Positions 8,415-16,774 are shown, counted from the first letter of the stretch. The stretch is DNA of 64,000 nucleotides from Aliirhizobium wenxiniae (GCF_014201355.1 NZ_JACHEG010000001.1:744001-808000); one strand, 5' to 3'. Translations and numbers: made by a program. Notes: a model not told the origin generated them from the letters alone.

Positions 8415-9074
8415 TCAGATTTTCAGGATCGGCTGCACCAGCCGCACGATCCAGCTCGAGAATTTCAACGGCGCTTCGGTCACGGCGAGGCAGATGCAAT
8501 CCTCTCCCTCAGTTGCGGTGGGTGTATGCAGCAGATCGCCGTCGGCTTCCTCGATATCCCCGCGGGCGAACAGATCTTCGCCATCGCGAAAACTTCCGGC
8601 CAGCACCAGAGTCAGCTCGCGTCCCTCATGGGTGTGCTCCGGCACCGGCTTTCCGGCTGGAATGCGCAGCAGCCTCACCTGCGTATCCTTATCCTTCGTA
8701 TCGATCAGGATCTGATAGGCACCACGCCCGAGCGTTCGCCATTTGAGGTCGGCAAGATCGCCACCGACATAGGATCGAAGTGGCTCCGGAAGCACGACTG
8801 TCTGCTTTGTGATCGTTGGGATCTCAGGCTTGATTTCCTCGACCCTGATATCAGCCGTTCGAGCCTTGAATCGCGCCCAGGCCTCGTCTTCATTGGCGCC
8901 TTCGTCTGCCTTGTCCAGAAGCGCTCCTGCGGCCCCTTCCATCGCATGGAGACGCTGACGACATTCGGAGCAAAGCGCCAGATGGGTTGCCACCGCAAGG
9001 CTCCAGCCTTCAGAAAGGCCTCCAGCGGCATATTCGATCAGAAAATCGTCGCTCAGATGATGCTTCACACTCAT
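8415..9074 (-). CDS. chrR: ChrR-type zinc anti-sigma factor
   Basis: 219-aa anti-sigma factor that holds the neighbouring ECF sigma factor inactive and releases it under singlet-oxygen or related stress. The N-terminal anti-sigma domain carries the zinc motif HLALCSEC (about residues 31-38, HxxxCxxC) plus upstream histidines (MSVKHHLSDD). The C-terminal half is a cupin domain with metal-type ligands (PVPEHTHEGRELTLVLAGSF). Its ATG overlaps the TGA of the sigma gene by four bases, giving translational coupling and matched amounts. The architecture matches ChrR of Rhodobacter sphaeroides, the characterised regulator of the singlet-oxygen response. Confidence 0.93.
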   Translation of the reverse strand: MSVKHHLSDDFLIEYAAGGLSEGWSLAVATHLALCSECRQRLHAMEGAAGALLDKADEGANEDEAWARFKARTADIRVEEIKPEIPTITKQTVVLPEPLRSYVGGDLADLKWRTLGRGAYQILIDTKDKDTQVRLLRIPAGKPVPEHTHEGRELTLVLAGSFRDGEDLFARGDIEEADGDLLHTPTATEGEDCICLAVTEAPLKFSSWIVRLVQPILKI

Positions 9075-9655
9075 AGCCGTCCCTCCAGCGAGGAACGCAG
9101 CTTCTCGAATGCCAGCCGGATCCGCGATTTGACGGTTCCGAGCGGAACACCAAGATCGCGCGCGATTGTCGAATGCGAAGCCTCATCGAAAAAGGCACGC
9201 CGCAGCACGTCCAGTTGCTCCTCCGGCAAGGTCGCCATCGCACCGCGCAACAACTGTGCTTCCTGGAGCTGCTGGAACTCCTGATCGGCTGGAGCGACTT
9301 CGTCAACAACGAACGCCGGATCATTCATATCGAATTCCGGGCGTTTGCGCCTAAAGGCATCGATGCGCACATTGCGCGCGATTGTATAAATCCATGCAGA
9401 CACGTTGCCGCGAGCAGGATCGAATTGTCCGGCCTTGTTCCACACCGCAGTCATGGTTTCCTGCATCAACTCTTCGGCAGCTTGTCTGTCTTTGGTCTTG
9501 GCTGCCATGAAGCTGCGGATGCGTGGAGCATAAAACCGGAATATAGCTTCGAACGCATCTGCGCTGCGCTCCCGTCCGACGATGGAAAGGAGCCGCACCA
9601 TCTCGGCCTTCGCGAGATCCTCGGCTTCCGAGCCACCGGAGTTTTTATTGTTCAT
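9071..9655 (-). CDS. rpoE: ECF sigma factor RpoE (ECF11, ChrR partner)
   Basis: About 194 aa. Sigma region 2 (FEAIFRFYAPRIRSFM to WIYTIARNVRIDAFRR) and region 4 (LPEEQLDVLRRAFFDEASHS, LGVPLGTVKSRIRLAFEKLR) are clear. It would transcribe the oxidative-stress regulon when ChrR lets go. A longer frame runs up to 9784, but the promoter found at 9758-9782 implies transcription starts near 9750, so the ATG at 9655 (MNNKNSGGSEAEDL) is the likely start. ATG 9748 would be almost leaderless. It heads the operon rpoE-chrR-DUF2177 and is divergent from a four-base-overlap oxidoreductase operon with the same promoter type. Confidence 0.92.
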   Translation of the reverse strand: MNNKNSGGSEAEDLAKAEMVRLLSIVGRERSADAFEAIFRFYAPRIRSFMAAKTKDRQAAEELMQETMTAVWNKAGQFDPARGNVSAWIYTIARNVRIDAFRRKRPEFDMNDPAFVVDEVAPADQEFQQLQEAQLLRGAMATLPEEQLDVLRRAFFDEASHSTIARDLGVPLGTVKSRIRLAFEKLRSSLEGRL

Positions 9656-9757
9656 CCCGAGCCCACGCGCTGCTAGTCCCGCCAGCCGGACAGGCGACGG
9701 TCGATATATTTGCCATTTATCAAGCGAGATAGGTGAGCTCAAGTTCATGGCAAGCTT

Positions 9758-9783
9758 TACGAAAGGCTTCCAGATGTGGATCA
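9758..9783 (-). promoter_or_regulatory. RpoE/ChrR-type autoregulatory promoter for rpoE-chrR
   Basis: Minus strand reads TGATCC, 16 bases, CGTA. The identical GATCC-N16-CGTA layout occurs on the opposite strand 50 bases away and again before the SDR gene at 13990, which argues for one sigma factor. TGATC-type -35 elements are known for ECF11 sigma factors, and autoregulation is usual for them. Confidence 0.7.
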
Positions 9784-9806
9784 CACCCTTTGTGAATTTC
9801 TGCAGA

Positions 9807-9831
9807 GATCCGATTGCCGCCCTGGTTCGTA
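9807..9831 (+). promoter_or_regulatory. RpoE/ChrR-type promoter for the oxidoreductase-DUF1365-Cfa operon
   Basis: Plus strand reads GATCC, 16 bases, CGTA, facing away from the rpoE promoter. The predicted transcript starts near 9838, which rules out the TTG start at 9833 and supports ATG 9863 for the first gene. Confidence 0.68.
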
Positions 9832-9862
9832 GTTGATTGCAGACAAGAGCGAGGATGCTGGG

Positions 9863-11218
9863 ATGACGCCTTTGACTGGGAGTTTAGGACGGGAAGCGAA
9901 AAGGATCGCAGTCATCGGCTCAGGCATCAGCGGCCTGTCCTGCGCATGGCTATTGTCCAAAAGCAATAATGTCACTCTTTACGAAGCCGCTGACCGGCTG
10001 GGTGGTCATGCCAATACCGTGAATGCCGAGATAGAGGGTCGCAGCATCCCGGTCGATACTGGCTTCATCGTCTATAACGAGACCAATTATCCGAACCTCG
10101 TCGCCTTGTTCGACTATCTGGACGTGCCGACGATCGCTTCGGACATGTCGTTTGCCGCATCCATGGATAATGGCGGGTTCGAATATAGCGGCACCGGCCT
10201 GAAGGGACTTCTCGGGCAGAAACGAAACATCGTCCGGCCCCGCTTCTGGTCCATGTTGCGCGACGTTCTCAAATTCTACAAACAATCACCCGCCCTTTTA
10301 GATCAGCCGGATATGCGGGAGATCACGCTTGGCGCCTATCTCCGTCAGACAGGCTACTCCGCGTCCTTTATCAACGATCACCTGATGCCGATGGGAGCCG
10401 CCATCTGGTCGACGACGGCCAAGGAAATGCATGATTACCCCCTGCATGCCTTCCTGCGTTTTTTTGTCAACCATGGCCTGCTGCGTCTCTCCGGCAGGCC
10501 GCAATGGCGAACAGTCGAAGGCGGCAGCCGGGAATATGTAACGCGACTCGCCGCCGGCTTTGGCGGGACGATCAGGCTTTCCGCTCCGGTCGCCTCGATC
10601 CGCCGCGCCGCGAACGGCGTAACGGTAACTGACACGCACGGCCATTCGGACGAATTCGATGATGTGGTAGTCGCAGCCCATGCGGATCAGGCCTTGAACA
10701 TGCTGGCAGATGCCGATGACCGCGAACGGAATCTGCTTGGCGCATTCGGCTATACCCGCAACAAGGCAGTCCTGCACAGCGATCCGGCATTGATGCCAAA
10801 ACACCGCAATGTCTGGTCGAGCTGGAACTATATCAGCGGCACGGAAGGCAACGGAGATCAGCAACTCTGCGTCACATACTGGATGAACAGGCTCCAGAAG
10901 CTGGACACAGCCCAGTCCCTGTTTCTCACACTCAACCCCAACCGGGAACTGCAGCCGAGACTGATCCACGGCACATATGACTATACCCACCCCCGCTTCG
11001 ACACCCGCGCCCTTAAAGCCCAGCACGATCTTTGGCAGCTTCAGGGCCGCAACCACACATGGTTCTGCGGCGCCTATTTCGGCAGCGGCTTCCATGAGGA
11101 CGGCCTTCAATCGGGGCTTGCCGTCGCCGAAGCGCTCGGAGGAAACCGCCGTCCATGGAGCGTCGAAAACGAATCCGGCCGCATCAGGATCGAAGAATTT
11201 CGCGAGGCTGCCGAATGA
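9863..11218 (+). CDS. FAD/NAD(P)-binding oxidoreductase (amine-oxidase/desaturase type)
   Basis: 451-aa flavoprotein with an N-terminal Rossmann motif for FAD (RIAVIGSGISGLSCAWLL, then LYEAADRLGGHANT) and a closing GSGFHEDGLQSGLAVAEAL segment. This is the pattern of the amine oxidase / phytoene desaturase superfamily. ATG 9863 has gagg 8 bases upstream and lies downstream of the predicted transcription start. It is the first gene of a tightly overlapping operon with DUF1365 and a cyclopropane-synthase-like gene. Given that company, it probably acts on membrane fatty acyl chains. A role like the desaturase of furan fatty acid synthesis in Rhodobacter is possible but is inference. Confidence 0.85.
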   Translation: MTPLTGSLGREAKRIAVIGSGISGLSCAWLLSKSNNVTLYEAADRLGGHANTVNAEIEGRSIPVDTGFIVYNETNYPNLVALFDYLDVPTIASDMSFAASMDNGGFEYSGTGLKGLLGQKRNIVRPRFWSMLRDVLKFYKQSPALLDQPDMREITLGAYLRQTGYSASFINDHLMPMGAAIWSTTAKEMHDYPLHAFLRFFVNHGLLRLSGRPQWRTVEGGSREYVTRLAAGFGGTIRLSAPVASIRRAANGVTVTDTHGHSDEFDDVVVAAHADQALNMLADADDRERNLLGAFGYTRNKAVLHSDPALMPKHRNVWSSWNYISGTEGNGDQQLCVTYWMNRLQKLDTAQSLFLTLNPNRELQPRLIHGTYDYTHPRFDTRALKAQHDLWQLQGRNHTWFCGAYFGSGFHEDGLQSGLAVAEALGGNRRPWSVENESGRIRIEEFREAAE

Positions 11219-12012
11219 GCCTGACCTCCAGCATCTATGCCGGCACAGTCGTCCACACGAGGCTGAGGCCGAAAAAGCATAACCTGCGCTACAGCGTCTT
11301 TTCGCTGCTGCTCGATCTCGACGAACTGGCAGAGTTGGATAGCTCTCTGCGCCTGTTCGGCGTCAATCGACGAGGCCTGTTCAGCTTCTGGGAGAAGGAC
11401 CATGGCGACGGCATATCGGACGGCCTCAAGGCATGGGTAACGAGCCAACTCTCGGATGCCGGGATAAATACCGATGAGCTGAACATAAGGGTCCTCTGCT
11501 ATCCCCGCATTTTCGGTTACGTCTTCAATCCCCTCACCGTCTATTTCTGCTACGGCGTTAAGAGCGAACTGCGGGCCGTCATCTACGAAGTCTGCAACAC
11601 CTTCCACGAACGGCATGCCTATATCATTCCAGCCGATGGCGAGGACAGCGGCCAGATAAGCCATTCCTGCAACAAGGATTTATACGTCTCGCCCTTCGTG
11701 CCGATGGATTGCCGCTACGATTTCTCGGTCAGGACACCTGCAGAGCAGGTGCGGATCGCGATCAAAGAGTCCGACGCTGACGGCATGTTTCTCTATGCGA
11801 TGTTCCAGGGCAGGCACGCCCCCCTCACCGACCGCAATCTGGCGATGGCCTTTCTCAAATATCCGCTGATGACGCTCAAGGTAACGGCTGCCATCCACTG
11901 GGAGGCGCTGCGCCTATGGCTCAAGCGGGTACCCGTTCATCGTCATGCACGCGCAGCCTCACCCAGAGCCTCGACCATCGTAGCCCATACCCCACGGACG
12001 GAGACCCGCTGA
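11215..12012 (+). CDS. DUF1365 family protein
   Basis: 265-aa protein of the DUF1365 family, whose members are nearly always encoded beside a cyclopropane-synthase-like methyltransferase and an FAD oxidoreductase, as here. Recognisable segments are IYAGTVVHTRLRPKKHNLRY near the N-terminus, FGYVFNPLTVYFCY, and VYEVCNTF-like YEVCNTFHERH. The ATG at 11215 overlaps the upstream stop (ATGA), so the longer frame from 11155 is not needed. The biochemical role is unknown; membership in the sigma/ChrR regulon suggests a part in lipid modification or signalling under oxidative stress. Confidence 0.88.
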   Translation: MSLTSSIYAGTVVHTRLRPKKHNLRYSVFSLLLDLDELAELDSSLRLFGVNRRGLFSFWEKDHGDGISDGLKAWVTSQLSDAGINTDELNIRVLCYPRIFGYVFNPLTVYFCYGVKSELRAVIYEVCNTFHERHAYIIPADGEDSGQISHSCNKDLYVSPFVPMDCRYDFSVRTPAEQVRIAIKESDADGMFLYAMFQGRHAPLTDRNLAMAFLKYPLMTLKVTAAIHWEALRLWLKRVPVHRHARAASPRASTIVAHTPRTETR

Positions 12013-13223
12013 TGTCGGATGTCGATCACAAGATTGAACTGCCGCTGCCGTCCTTTTCCTTTCTCGAGAGAATCCTCTGCCGATGGGCCAATCGCTTGGC
12101 GGTGGGGCAACTGACGCTGCGATTTGCGAGCGGTCGTGAAGCGCGTTTCGTCGGAGAAACAAGCGGGCCGACAGCAACGATCGAATTCAGGACCATGCGC
12201 CCACTTCGTCGTCTGGCGGCGGGTGGCAGCCTCGGCTTCGCCACGTCCTATCTCGAAGGCGAATGGGAAACTCCGGATTTAGGGGCAGTGATGGATCTGG
12301 CGATTGCCAACGAGGCCCGCTGGAACAGGATGATGAAGGCAAGCCCCATGGCTGCATTCATCGCACGTATCCGCCATCGACTGAACCGCAATTCGAAGGC
12401 CGGCAGCCGTCGCAACATCGCCTACCATTACGACCTCGGCAATGCGTTCTACGGGCAGTGGCTCGATGAAACCATGACCTATTCGTCCGCCATTTTCTCC
12501 GCACCACGCGAAAATCTGGCCGATGCGCAGAAAGCCAAGTACCGGCGCATTATCGAGGAACTGAATATTGGCAAGGACGACCACGTGCTCGAGATCGGCT
12601 GCGGCTGGGGCGCCTTTGCCGAAGAGGCTATCCGCGCAACCGGATGCCGCGTCACCGGGCTGACGCTCTCGAAAGAGCAGGCCGCCTTTGCCGAAACACG
12701 ACTGAGACAGGCAGGCTTTGAAGACCGCGCCGATATCCGTCTGGAAGATTATCGAGACTGCGAAGGGACATTCACCAAAATCGTTTCAATCGAAATGTTC
12801 GAGGCGGTCGGTGAGGAGAATTGGCAGACTTATTTCGACCGGGTCAAATCCCTGCTCTCTCCGAAAGGACAGGCTCTCGTCCAGGTCATCACGATCGCCG
12901 AAGAGCGGTTCGCCCATTACCGAAGCCATGCGGATTTCATCCAGGCTTATATCTTTCCAGGCGGCATGCTGCCCAGCATCACGGCGTTCGAAGCAACAGC
13001 AAGGGCCTCAGAGCTTTCGGTAGAGGATCGCTTCTGCTTCGGTCGCGATTACGAGCGGACCCTGCTTTTGTGGGACAAGGCGTTCAGAGAGAACTGGCAG
13101 AGGATAATGTCACACGGCTTCGACGAACGCTTCTTCCGCATGTGGCACTATTACCTGCAATATTGCGCTGCCGGCTTTCGCACCGGCCGCCTCGATGTCG
13201 TGCAGTTCAGGCTGGCTAGCTAA
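12012..13223 (+). CDS. Cyclopropane-fatty-acid-synthase-like SAM methyltransferase with altered active site
   Basis: 403-aa SAM-dependent methyltransferase of the CFA synthase family, expected to methylate or methylenate unsaturated phospholipid acyl chains. The SAM motif VLEIGCGWGAFAEEA and the acidic MFEAVG motif are present. Against E. coli Cfa as I know it, the bicarbonate-site cysteine (C139 in MQYSCAYW) is serine here (MTYSSAIF), and H266 (LLHTIG) is glutamine (LVQVIT). E239 and Y317 equivalents remain. It may therefore not be a standard cyclopropane synthase. ATG 12012 overlaps the DUF1365 stop (TGATG). Its end overlaps the convergent SDR gene by four bases. Confidence 0.88.
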   Translation: MSDVDHKIELPLPSFSFLERILCRWANRLAVGQLTLRFASGREARFVGETSGPTATIEFRTMRPLRRLAAGGSLGFATSYLEGEWETPDLGAVMDLAIANEARWNRMMKASPMAAFIARIRHRLNRNSKAGSRRNIAYHYDLGNAFYGQWLDETMTYSSAIFSAPRENLADAQKAKYRRIIEELNIGKDDHVLEIGCGWGAFAEEAIRATGCRVTGLTLSKEQAAFAETRLRQAGFEDRADIRLEDYRDCEGTFTKIVSIEMFEAVGEENWQTYFDRVKSLLSPKGQALVQVITIAEERFAHYRSHADFIQAYIFPGGMLPSITAFEATARASELSVEDRFCFGRDYERTLLLWDKAFRENWQRIMSHGFDERFFRMWHYYLQYCAAGFRTGRLDVVQFRLAS

Positions 13224-13990
13224 GCTTCCTTGCGAAGCATCCTGCGCGTCACAGCAAGACTGATCGGATAGGGCAAAGCGGCAAGCAGCTTCATCGCCAC
13301 CTTCATCCTCCACGGGAAGACGATCTCGAAGCGACTGCTCTCAAGCCCCTTGATGATGGCGTCGGCCGCCTCGTCTTCCTTGATCAGGAAGGGCATCGGA
13401 AAATCATTCGTCTTCGTCATCGGCGTGTCGACAAAGCCGGGATTGATGACCTGCAGAACCACCCCCTCCCGTTCAAGCTGCGGCCGCAAAGCTTCGCAAA
13501 GGGTAATCAGGGCCGATTTCGTCGCGCCATAAACTCCACCACCCGGGAGGCCTATATAACCGGCAACCGAGGCTACTACCGCAATATGCCCCGCTCGTCG
13601 TGCAATCATCGGCGCCATTACCGCCTCAAGAACGTGCCCCGTGCCAACGACATTGAGATTGAACATTTCTGCCAGTTGGCCAGCGTCGAACTGGCGCGCA
13701 CTTTCGCGCATATAAGCGCCGGCGGAAAACAAGGCGAGATCGATTGATCCGAGCGACTGCTCTATATTGCGCACCACTTCGCTCGATGCCCATCCATCCG
13801 TTATATCGAGAGGATAGGCTTGGATAAGACCGGGCCGCTCTGCTGCAAGTATATTGAGCTTTTCCACCGAACGGGCACTGGCAGCCACCTGCCAGCCTCG
13901 GTCCGCCAGCTTCAGCGCGACCGCGCGCCCTATGCCCGAACTTGCACCGGTAATCCAGGCAAGGCGTTTTCCTGTTATCGTTTCAGCCAT
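13220..13990 (-). CDS. Short-chain dehydrogenase/reductase (SDR)
   Basis: 256-aa classical SDR with the NAD(P) motif TGASSGIGRAVA near residue 13 and the catalytic tyrosine/lysine in GGGVYGATKSAL. The C-terminal tail (SLAVTRRMLRKEA) is basic. Start MAETIT at 13990 is preferred over 14011 because gagg lies 5 bases upstream and the mapped promoter puts the transcript start near 14011. It is convergent with the Cfa-like gene and has its own copy of the RpoE/ChrR promoter motif, so it probably belongs to the same response. Its substrate is unknown; a lipid-derived aldehyde or ketone would fit. Confidence 0.88.
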   Translation of the reverse strand: MAETITGKRLAWITGASSGIGRAVALKLADRGWQVAASARSVEKLNILAAERPGLIQAYPLDITDGWASSEVVRNIEQSLGSIDLALFSAGAYMRESARQFDAGQLAEMFNLNVVGTGHVLEAVMAPMIARRAGHIAVVASVAGYIGLPGGGVYGATKSALITLCEALRPQLEREGVVLQVINPGFVDTPMTKTNDFPMPFLIKEDEAADAIIKGLESSRFEIVFPWRMKVAMKLLAALPYPISLAVTRRMLRKEA

Positions 13991-14017
13991 GGCATCCTCT
14001 ATCGAGCTCATGCTTGA

Positions 14018-14042
14018 TACGCAGGGCTAGTGCAATTGGATC
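14018..14042 (-). promoter_or_regulatory. RpoE/ChrR-type promoter for the SDR gene
   Basis: Minus strand reads GATCC, 16 bases, CGTA (GGATCC at the -35 rather than TGATCC). This is the third occurrence of the same spacing and sequence in 4.3 kb, each placed 20-100 bases before a gene start. It lies just past the end of the upstream PAP2 gene. Confidence 0.62.
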
Positions 14043-14072
14043 CCACCAATGGAATTTACATGACGAGAAATT

Positions 14073-14798
14073 TCAGCGGACGGAGACGGAGTTTTTCGGC
14101 TCTCGTTCAATGAAGCGGCGTGCCAGCAGCCAACAGCCAGCAGCCCAGGCGGCACCGGCACACCAACCACCAAGCACGTCGGTAGGATAATGAACGCCTA
14201 GATAGAGGCGCGACAAACCGATCATGAACGTCAGCAAGATCCCCGTAGCCAGAAGGAATATCCGCGTGGAGCGATATTGTTGCGCACGCGAAAGCAGTGC
14301 AGCCAGGGTAAGATAGGTAACAGCCGAAAGCATCGCATGGCCGCTCGGAAAGCTCATGTCATGAACCTCGACTAGATGCGGAACGATATCCGGACGGGGC
14401 CGCGCGACACCGAGCTTGAGGACGCTGCTAAGCACCCACCCGCCGGCGATCGAAAGAAACATGAATATCGCAATTGCCGTCTGGCGCGCCAGTAGAAGGT
14501 AGACGAAAGCAAGAACGGTCATCAGCGAAAGCACCGTAACTCCGCCAAGCGCGGTAATATCACCCACGGCATGCGTCACCCAGGAAGGAGCGATTGGCAC
14601 TCCAAGATCGGTTGTCTGCCTCAGTGCAAGCAGAATTTCCTCGTCGAACGCATGTGTGTCTCCCTCAAGCACCTCTCCCGTCAGCGTCAGGAAGGCAAAA
14701 ATCCCGCCTGCCATCAAGGCGAAGATGATAAGGCTTATCGGCTCGAAAGTCATAAAACGATCGATGAAACGACGACTGAATTGCTGATGCAGTGGCAT
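14073..14798 (-). CDS. PAP2-family membrane phosphatase
   Basis: 241-aa integral membrane phosphatase. All three PAP2 signature motifs are present in order: KLGVARPRPD, PSGHAM and SRLYLGVHYPTDVLGG, with the catalytic histidines in the second and third. Members remove phosphate from lipid phosphates such as phosphatidic acid or undecaprenyl pyrophosphate on the periplasmic face. There are about six membrane helices. It is upstream of the SDR gene on the same strand, but that gene has its own promoter. The exact lipid substrate is unknown. The window has a second, divergent PAP2-type protein at 35315. Confidence 0.9.
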   Translation of the reverse strand: MPLHQQFSRRFIDRFMTFEPISLIIFALMAGGIFAFLTLTGEVLEGDTHAFDEEILLALRQTTDLGVPIAPSWVTHAVGDITALGGVTVLSLMTVLAFVYLLLARQTAIAIFMFLSIAGGWVLSSVLKLGVARPRPDIVPHLVEVHDMSFPSGHAMLSAVTYLTLAALLSRAQQYRSTRIFLLATGILLTFMIGLSRLYLGVHYPTDVLGGWCAGAAWAAGCWLLARRFIEREPKNSVSVR

Positions 14799-15029
14799 GC
14801 GCTCTCGCAGGCTTGTTGAACCTTCAGTCTAGATAGGGGACAAGTGCTCTCACGCAAGAATTTGACAGGCCATTCGGCCCGTATTGACGTTTGGTACGTC
14901 CTGACGATCATCTGGCCTTACGCGAACCCGCTTGCGCTGATTCTGTTAAACCTCGACCTGAAGCCGGATGCATGCCTCGCCTCTACATGGGGAACACGAG
15001 ATCAGCGGAGCGGAAAAACGGAGGATTTG

Positions 15030-15452
15030 ATGCCGCAAACCATGCTTTCCGTATCCACCCAAGGCCAGGGCCTGTACGAATTCACGGACCAGGCTGACGC
15101 CTTCGTTCGCAACCATCATGTTGGCCAAGGGCTACTGACGGTGTTTGTCAGGCATACTTCATGTTCCTTGCTCATACAGGAAAACGCCGATCCCGACGTC
15201 CAGAGGGATCTGAAAACCTTTTTCGGTCGACTGGTGCCACCCTCCATCCATCCGGACATGAGCTGGGTCGTTCACACGACCGAGGGGCCGGATGACATGC
15301 CGGCTCATATCAAGGCCGCACTGACAGCCGTGTCGATAGGCATCCCGGTTAATGGAGGACGCCTGATGCTCGGCACATGGCAAGGCATCTATCTTTTTGA
15401 ACATCGCGACCAGCCACATCGCCGCGAGATCGTTCTCCATCTTTCAACCTGA
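15030..15452 (+). CDS. YjbQ family protein (UPF0047)
   Basis: 140-aa protein of the conserved YjbQ/UPF0047 family. It shows the family hallmarks HTSCSLLIQENADP and the C-terminal GTWQGIYLFEHR..HRREI stretch with conserved histidine and arginine residues. Some homologues show weak thiamine-phosphate synthase activity, but the physiological role is unsettled. A longer frame opens at 14844, but gagg 5 bases before ATG 15030 and the family start (MPQTMLSV) favour the short form. A hairpin terminator follows the stop. Confidence 0.9.
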   Translation: MPQTMLSVSTQGQGLYEFTDQADAFVRNHHVGQGLLTVFVRHTSCSLLIQENADPDVQRDLKTFFGRLVPPSIHPDMSWVVHTTEGPDDMPAHIKAALTAVSIGIPVNGGRLMLGTWQGIYLFEHRDQPHRREIVLHLST

Positions 15453-15481
15453 TCCGGATCACCCTTTGCGGCGCTGAACCC

Positions 15482-15517
15482 AGCCTGAACGTACCCTTGG
15501 GGATGCGTTCAGGCTTT
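15482..15517 (+). terminator. Terminator hairpin after yjbQ
   Basis: Perfect 10-bp stem AGCCTGAACG / CGTTCAGGCT with a 14-base loop, then TTTGGG. The T-tract is short. Confidence 0.6.
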
Positions 15518-15584
15518 GGGAAATAATGTCCGATCATCGCCTGACATGGCGAAAAGAAAAACGGCTGCAACAGGAGGATCTCCC

Positions 15585-15938
15585 ATGACCAGTTTGCTCA
15601 CCAGGATCGGACTTGCCGCAATCGTCGGCCTCAGCGGTATTTCCGCCACTGCGTCCACAGCTGCCGCCTTCGAACGAGGCTTCGGCCCCAACGGAAACGG
15701 CATATACGTGCAATATTACGAACGGCATGACGATCGGGGCCGCGATTGGCGCCGCCATCATGACCGCCCCGGCTGCTCGCCAGGGCGTGCGCTCGACAAG
15801 GCGGAGCGCATGGGGCTTCGGCGCGCCCGGATTGTCGATGCCTCCCGCCGCGCCATCGTCGTCGTGGGCCGCGATCGCCATGGCCGTGACCGCGTGGTCT
15901 TCGCCAACGAACGCGGATGCCCAGTAATTCGCCGCTAG
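15585..15938 (+). CDS. Small secreted basic protein of unknown function
   Basis: 117 aa. An N-terminal signal peptide (MTSLLTRIGLAAIVGLSG, cleavage near TAAAF) precedes a mature part rich in Arg and Asp (DDRGRDWRRHHDRPGCS) with two cysteines that could pair. ATG 15585 is chosen because ggagg lies 9 bases before it and a signal peptide starts there; the frame opens further upstream. Small exported proteins of this composition are common in rhizobia and have no assigned function. It is followed by a bidirectional terminator shared with the SIMPL gene. Confidence 0.75.
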   Translation: MTSLLTRIGLAAIVGLSGISATASTAAAFERGFGPNGNGIYVQYYERHDDRGRDWRRHHDRPGCSPGRALDKAERMGLRRARIVDASRRAIVVVGRDRHGRDRVVFANERGCPVIRR

Positions 15939-15968
15939 GGCAGCAGCCCGAGCCGTGACCTGGAAACC

Positions 15969-16005
15969 AAAAAGCCCGGCCGCATAAGCGACCGGGCTTT
16001 TTTTT
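15969..16005. terminator. Bidirectional terminator between the secreted-protein and SIMPL genes
   Basis: Stem AAAGCCCGG / CCGGGCTTT with a 12-base loop, followed on the plus strand by a run of eight T and on the minus strand by a T-rich tract. It separates convergent genes. Confidence 0.85.
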
Positions 16006-16030
16006 GCGGGACAAGTGCCTTTCAGTCAGC

Positions 16031-16774
16031 TTACTGCTGCAAGGCGAAGGTCACATTGACAGTCACAGTATAGGTGCTTTCTCCGGCTGCGACCGGAACG
16101 GAATCCCCAGCCATTTCCTTTGCCATCGCCATCCGCATCATGGGCTGCGCCATAGGACGCACCGAATTTTCACTCATCTCGATGATACGGCCAAGCTTGA
16201 CACCTGCGGCCTCCGTCAAAGTCTTTGCCTTGGCAAGTGCCTGAGCGACGGCTTTCTTGCGAGCTTCGGTCAAGGCAGCTTCGGGATTATCGTTGGTGAA
16301 GCTGATCTGCCCTCCTTCATTGACGCCCAGCTTGACCGACTGATCAAGGAGCGCGCCAAGCTTCGAAAGATCACGCACCCGAACGGTCAACGCGTTGCTG
16401 ACCTGATAACCGACGATCTTGCCGGGATCCGAGTTTCCATCTTTTGCATCCGTCTGCTCGTGGCGTGGAAAAATCTGGAACTGGCTTGTCTGGATATCTT
16501 TCTCCTCCACACCGCGTTCACGCAGTGCACCGACTACATTGCGCATGGCGGCATTGTTGGCCGTGAGGGCCGCCTCGGCGGTCTCAGCCTGCTGCAGCAC
16601 GGTCAGGGAAAGGATGGCCATATCGGGAGCAACTGCGGTCTCCCCCTCGCCTGACACGTTGATCTGAGCTTCGCGCGGTTTGCTTTCCTGAGCAAAAGCG
16701 CTGCTGGACAAGGGACCGGAAAGCACCATGGGCACGAGGAGTGCGGCATAAGCAAAATGGGAGAAAGGCTTCAT
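16031..16774 (-). CDS. SIMPL (DUF541/YggE-like) periplasmic protein
   Basis: 247 aa with a signal peptide (MKPFSHFAYAALLVPMVL, cleavage near SAFAQ). The SIMPL domain follows (INVSGEGETAVAPDMAILSL at its start, DIQTSQFQIFPRHEQ in the middle, YTVTVNVTFAL at its end). E. coli YggE of this family lowers oxidative damage, but the mechanism is unknown. It is a single gene, convergent with the secreted protein across a shared terminator. A tRNA gene lies about 200 bases upstream on the other strand. Confidence 0.88.
   Translation of the reverse strand: MKPFSHFAYAALLVPMVLSGPLSSSAFAQESKPREAQINVSGEGETAVAPDMAILSLTVLQQAETAEAALTANNAAMRNVVGALRERGVEEKDIQTSQFQIFPRHEQTDAKDGNSDPGKIVGYQVSNALTVRVRDLSKLGALLDQSVKLGVNEGGQISFTNDNPEAALTEARKKAVAQALAKAKTLTEAAGVKLGRIIEMSENSVRPMAQPMMRMAMAKEMAGDSVPVAAGESTYTVTVNVTFALQQ

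Noticed and set aside
9656..9784. 43-codon N-terminal extension of the ECF sigma factor
   Set aside because: Contains the promoter at 9758-9783, so most of it would not be transcribed from that promoter.
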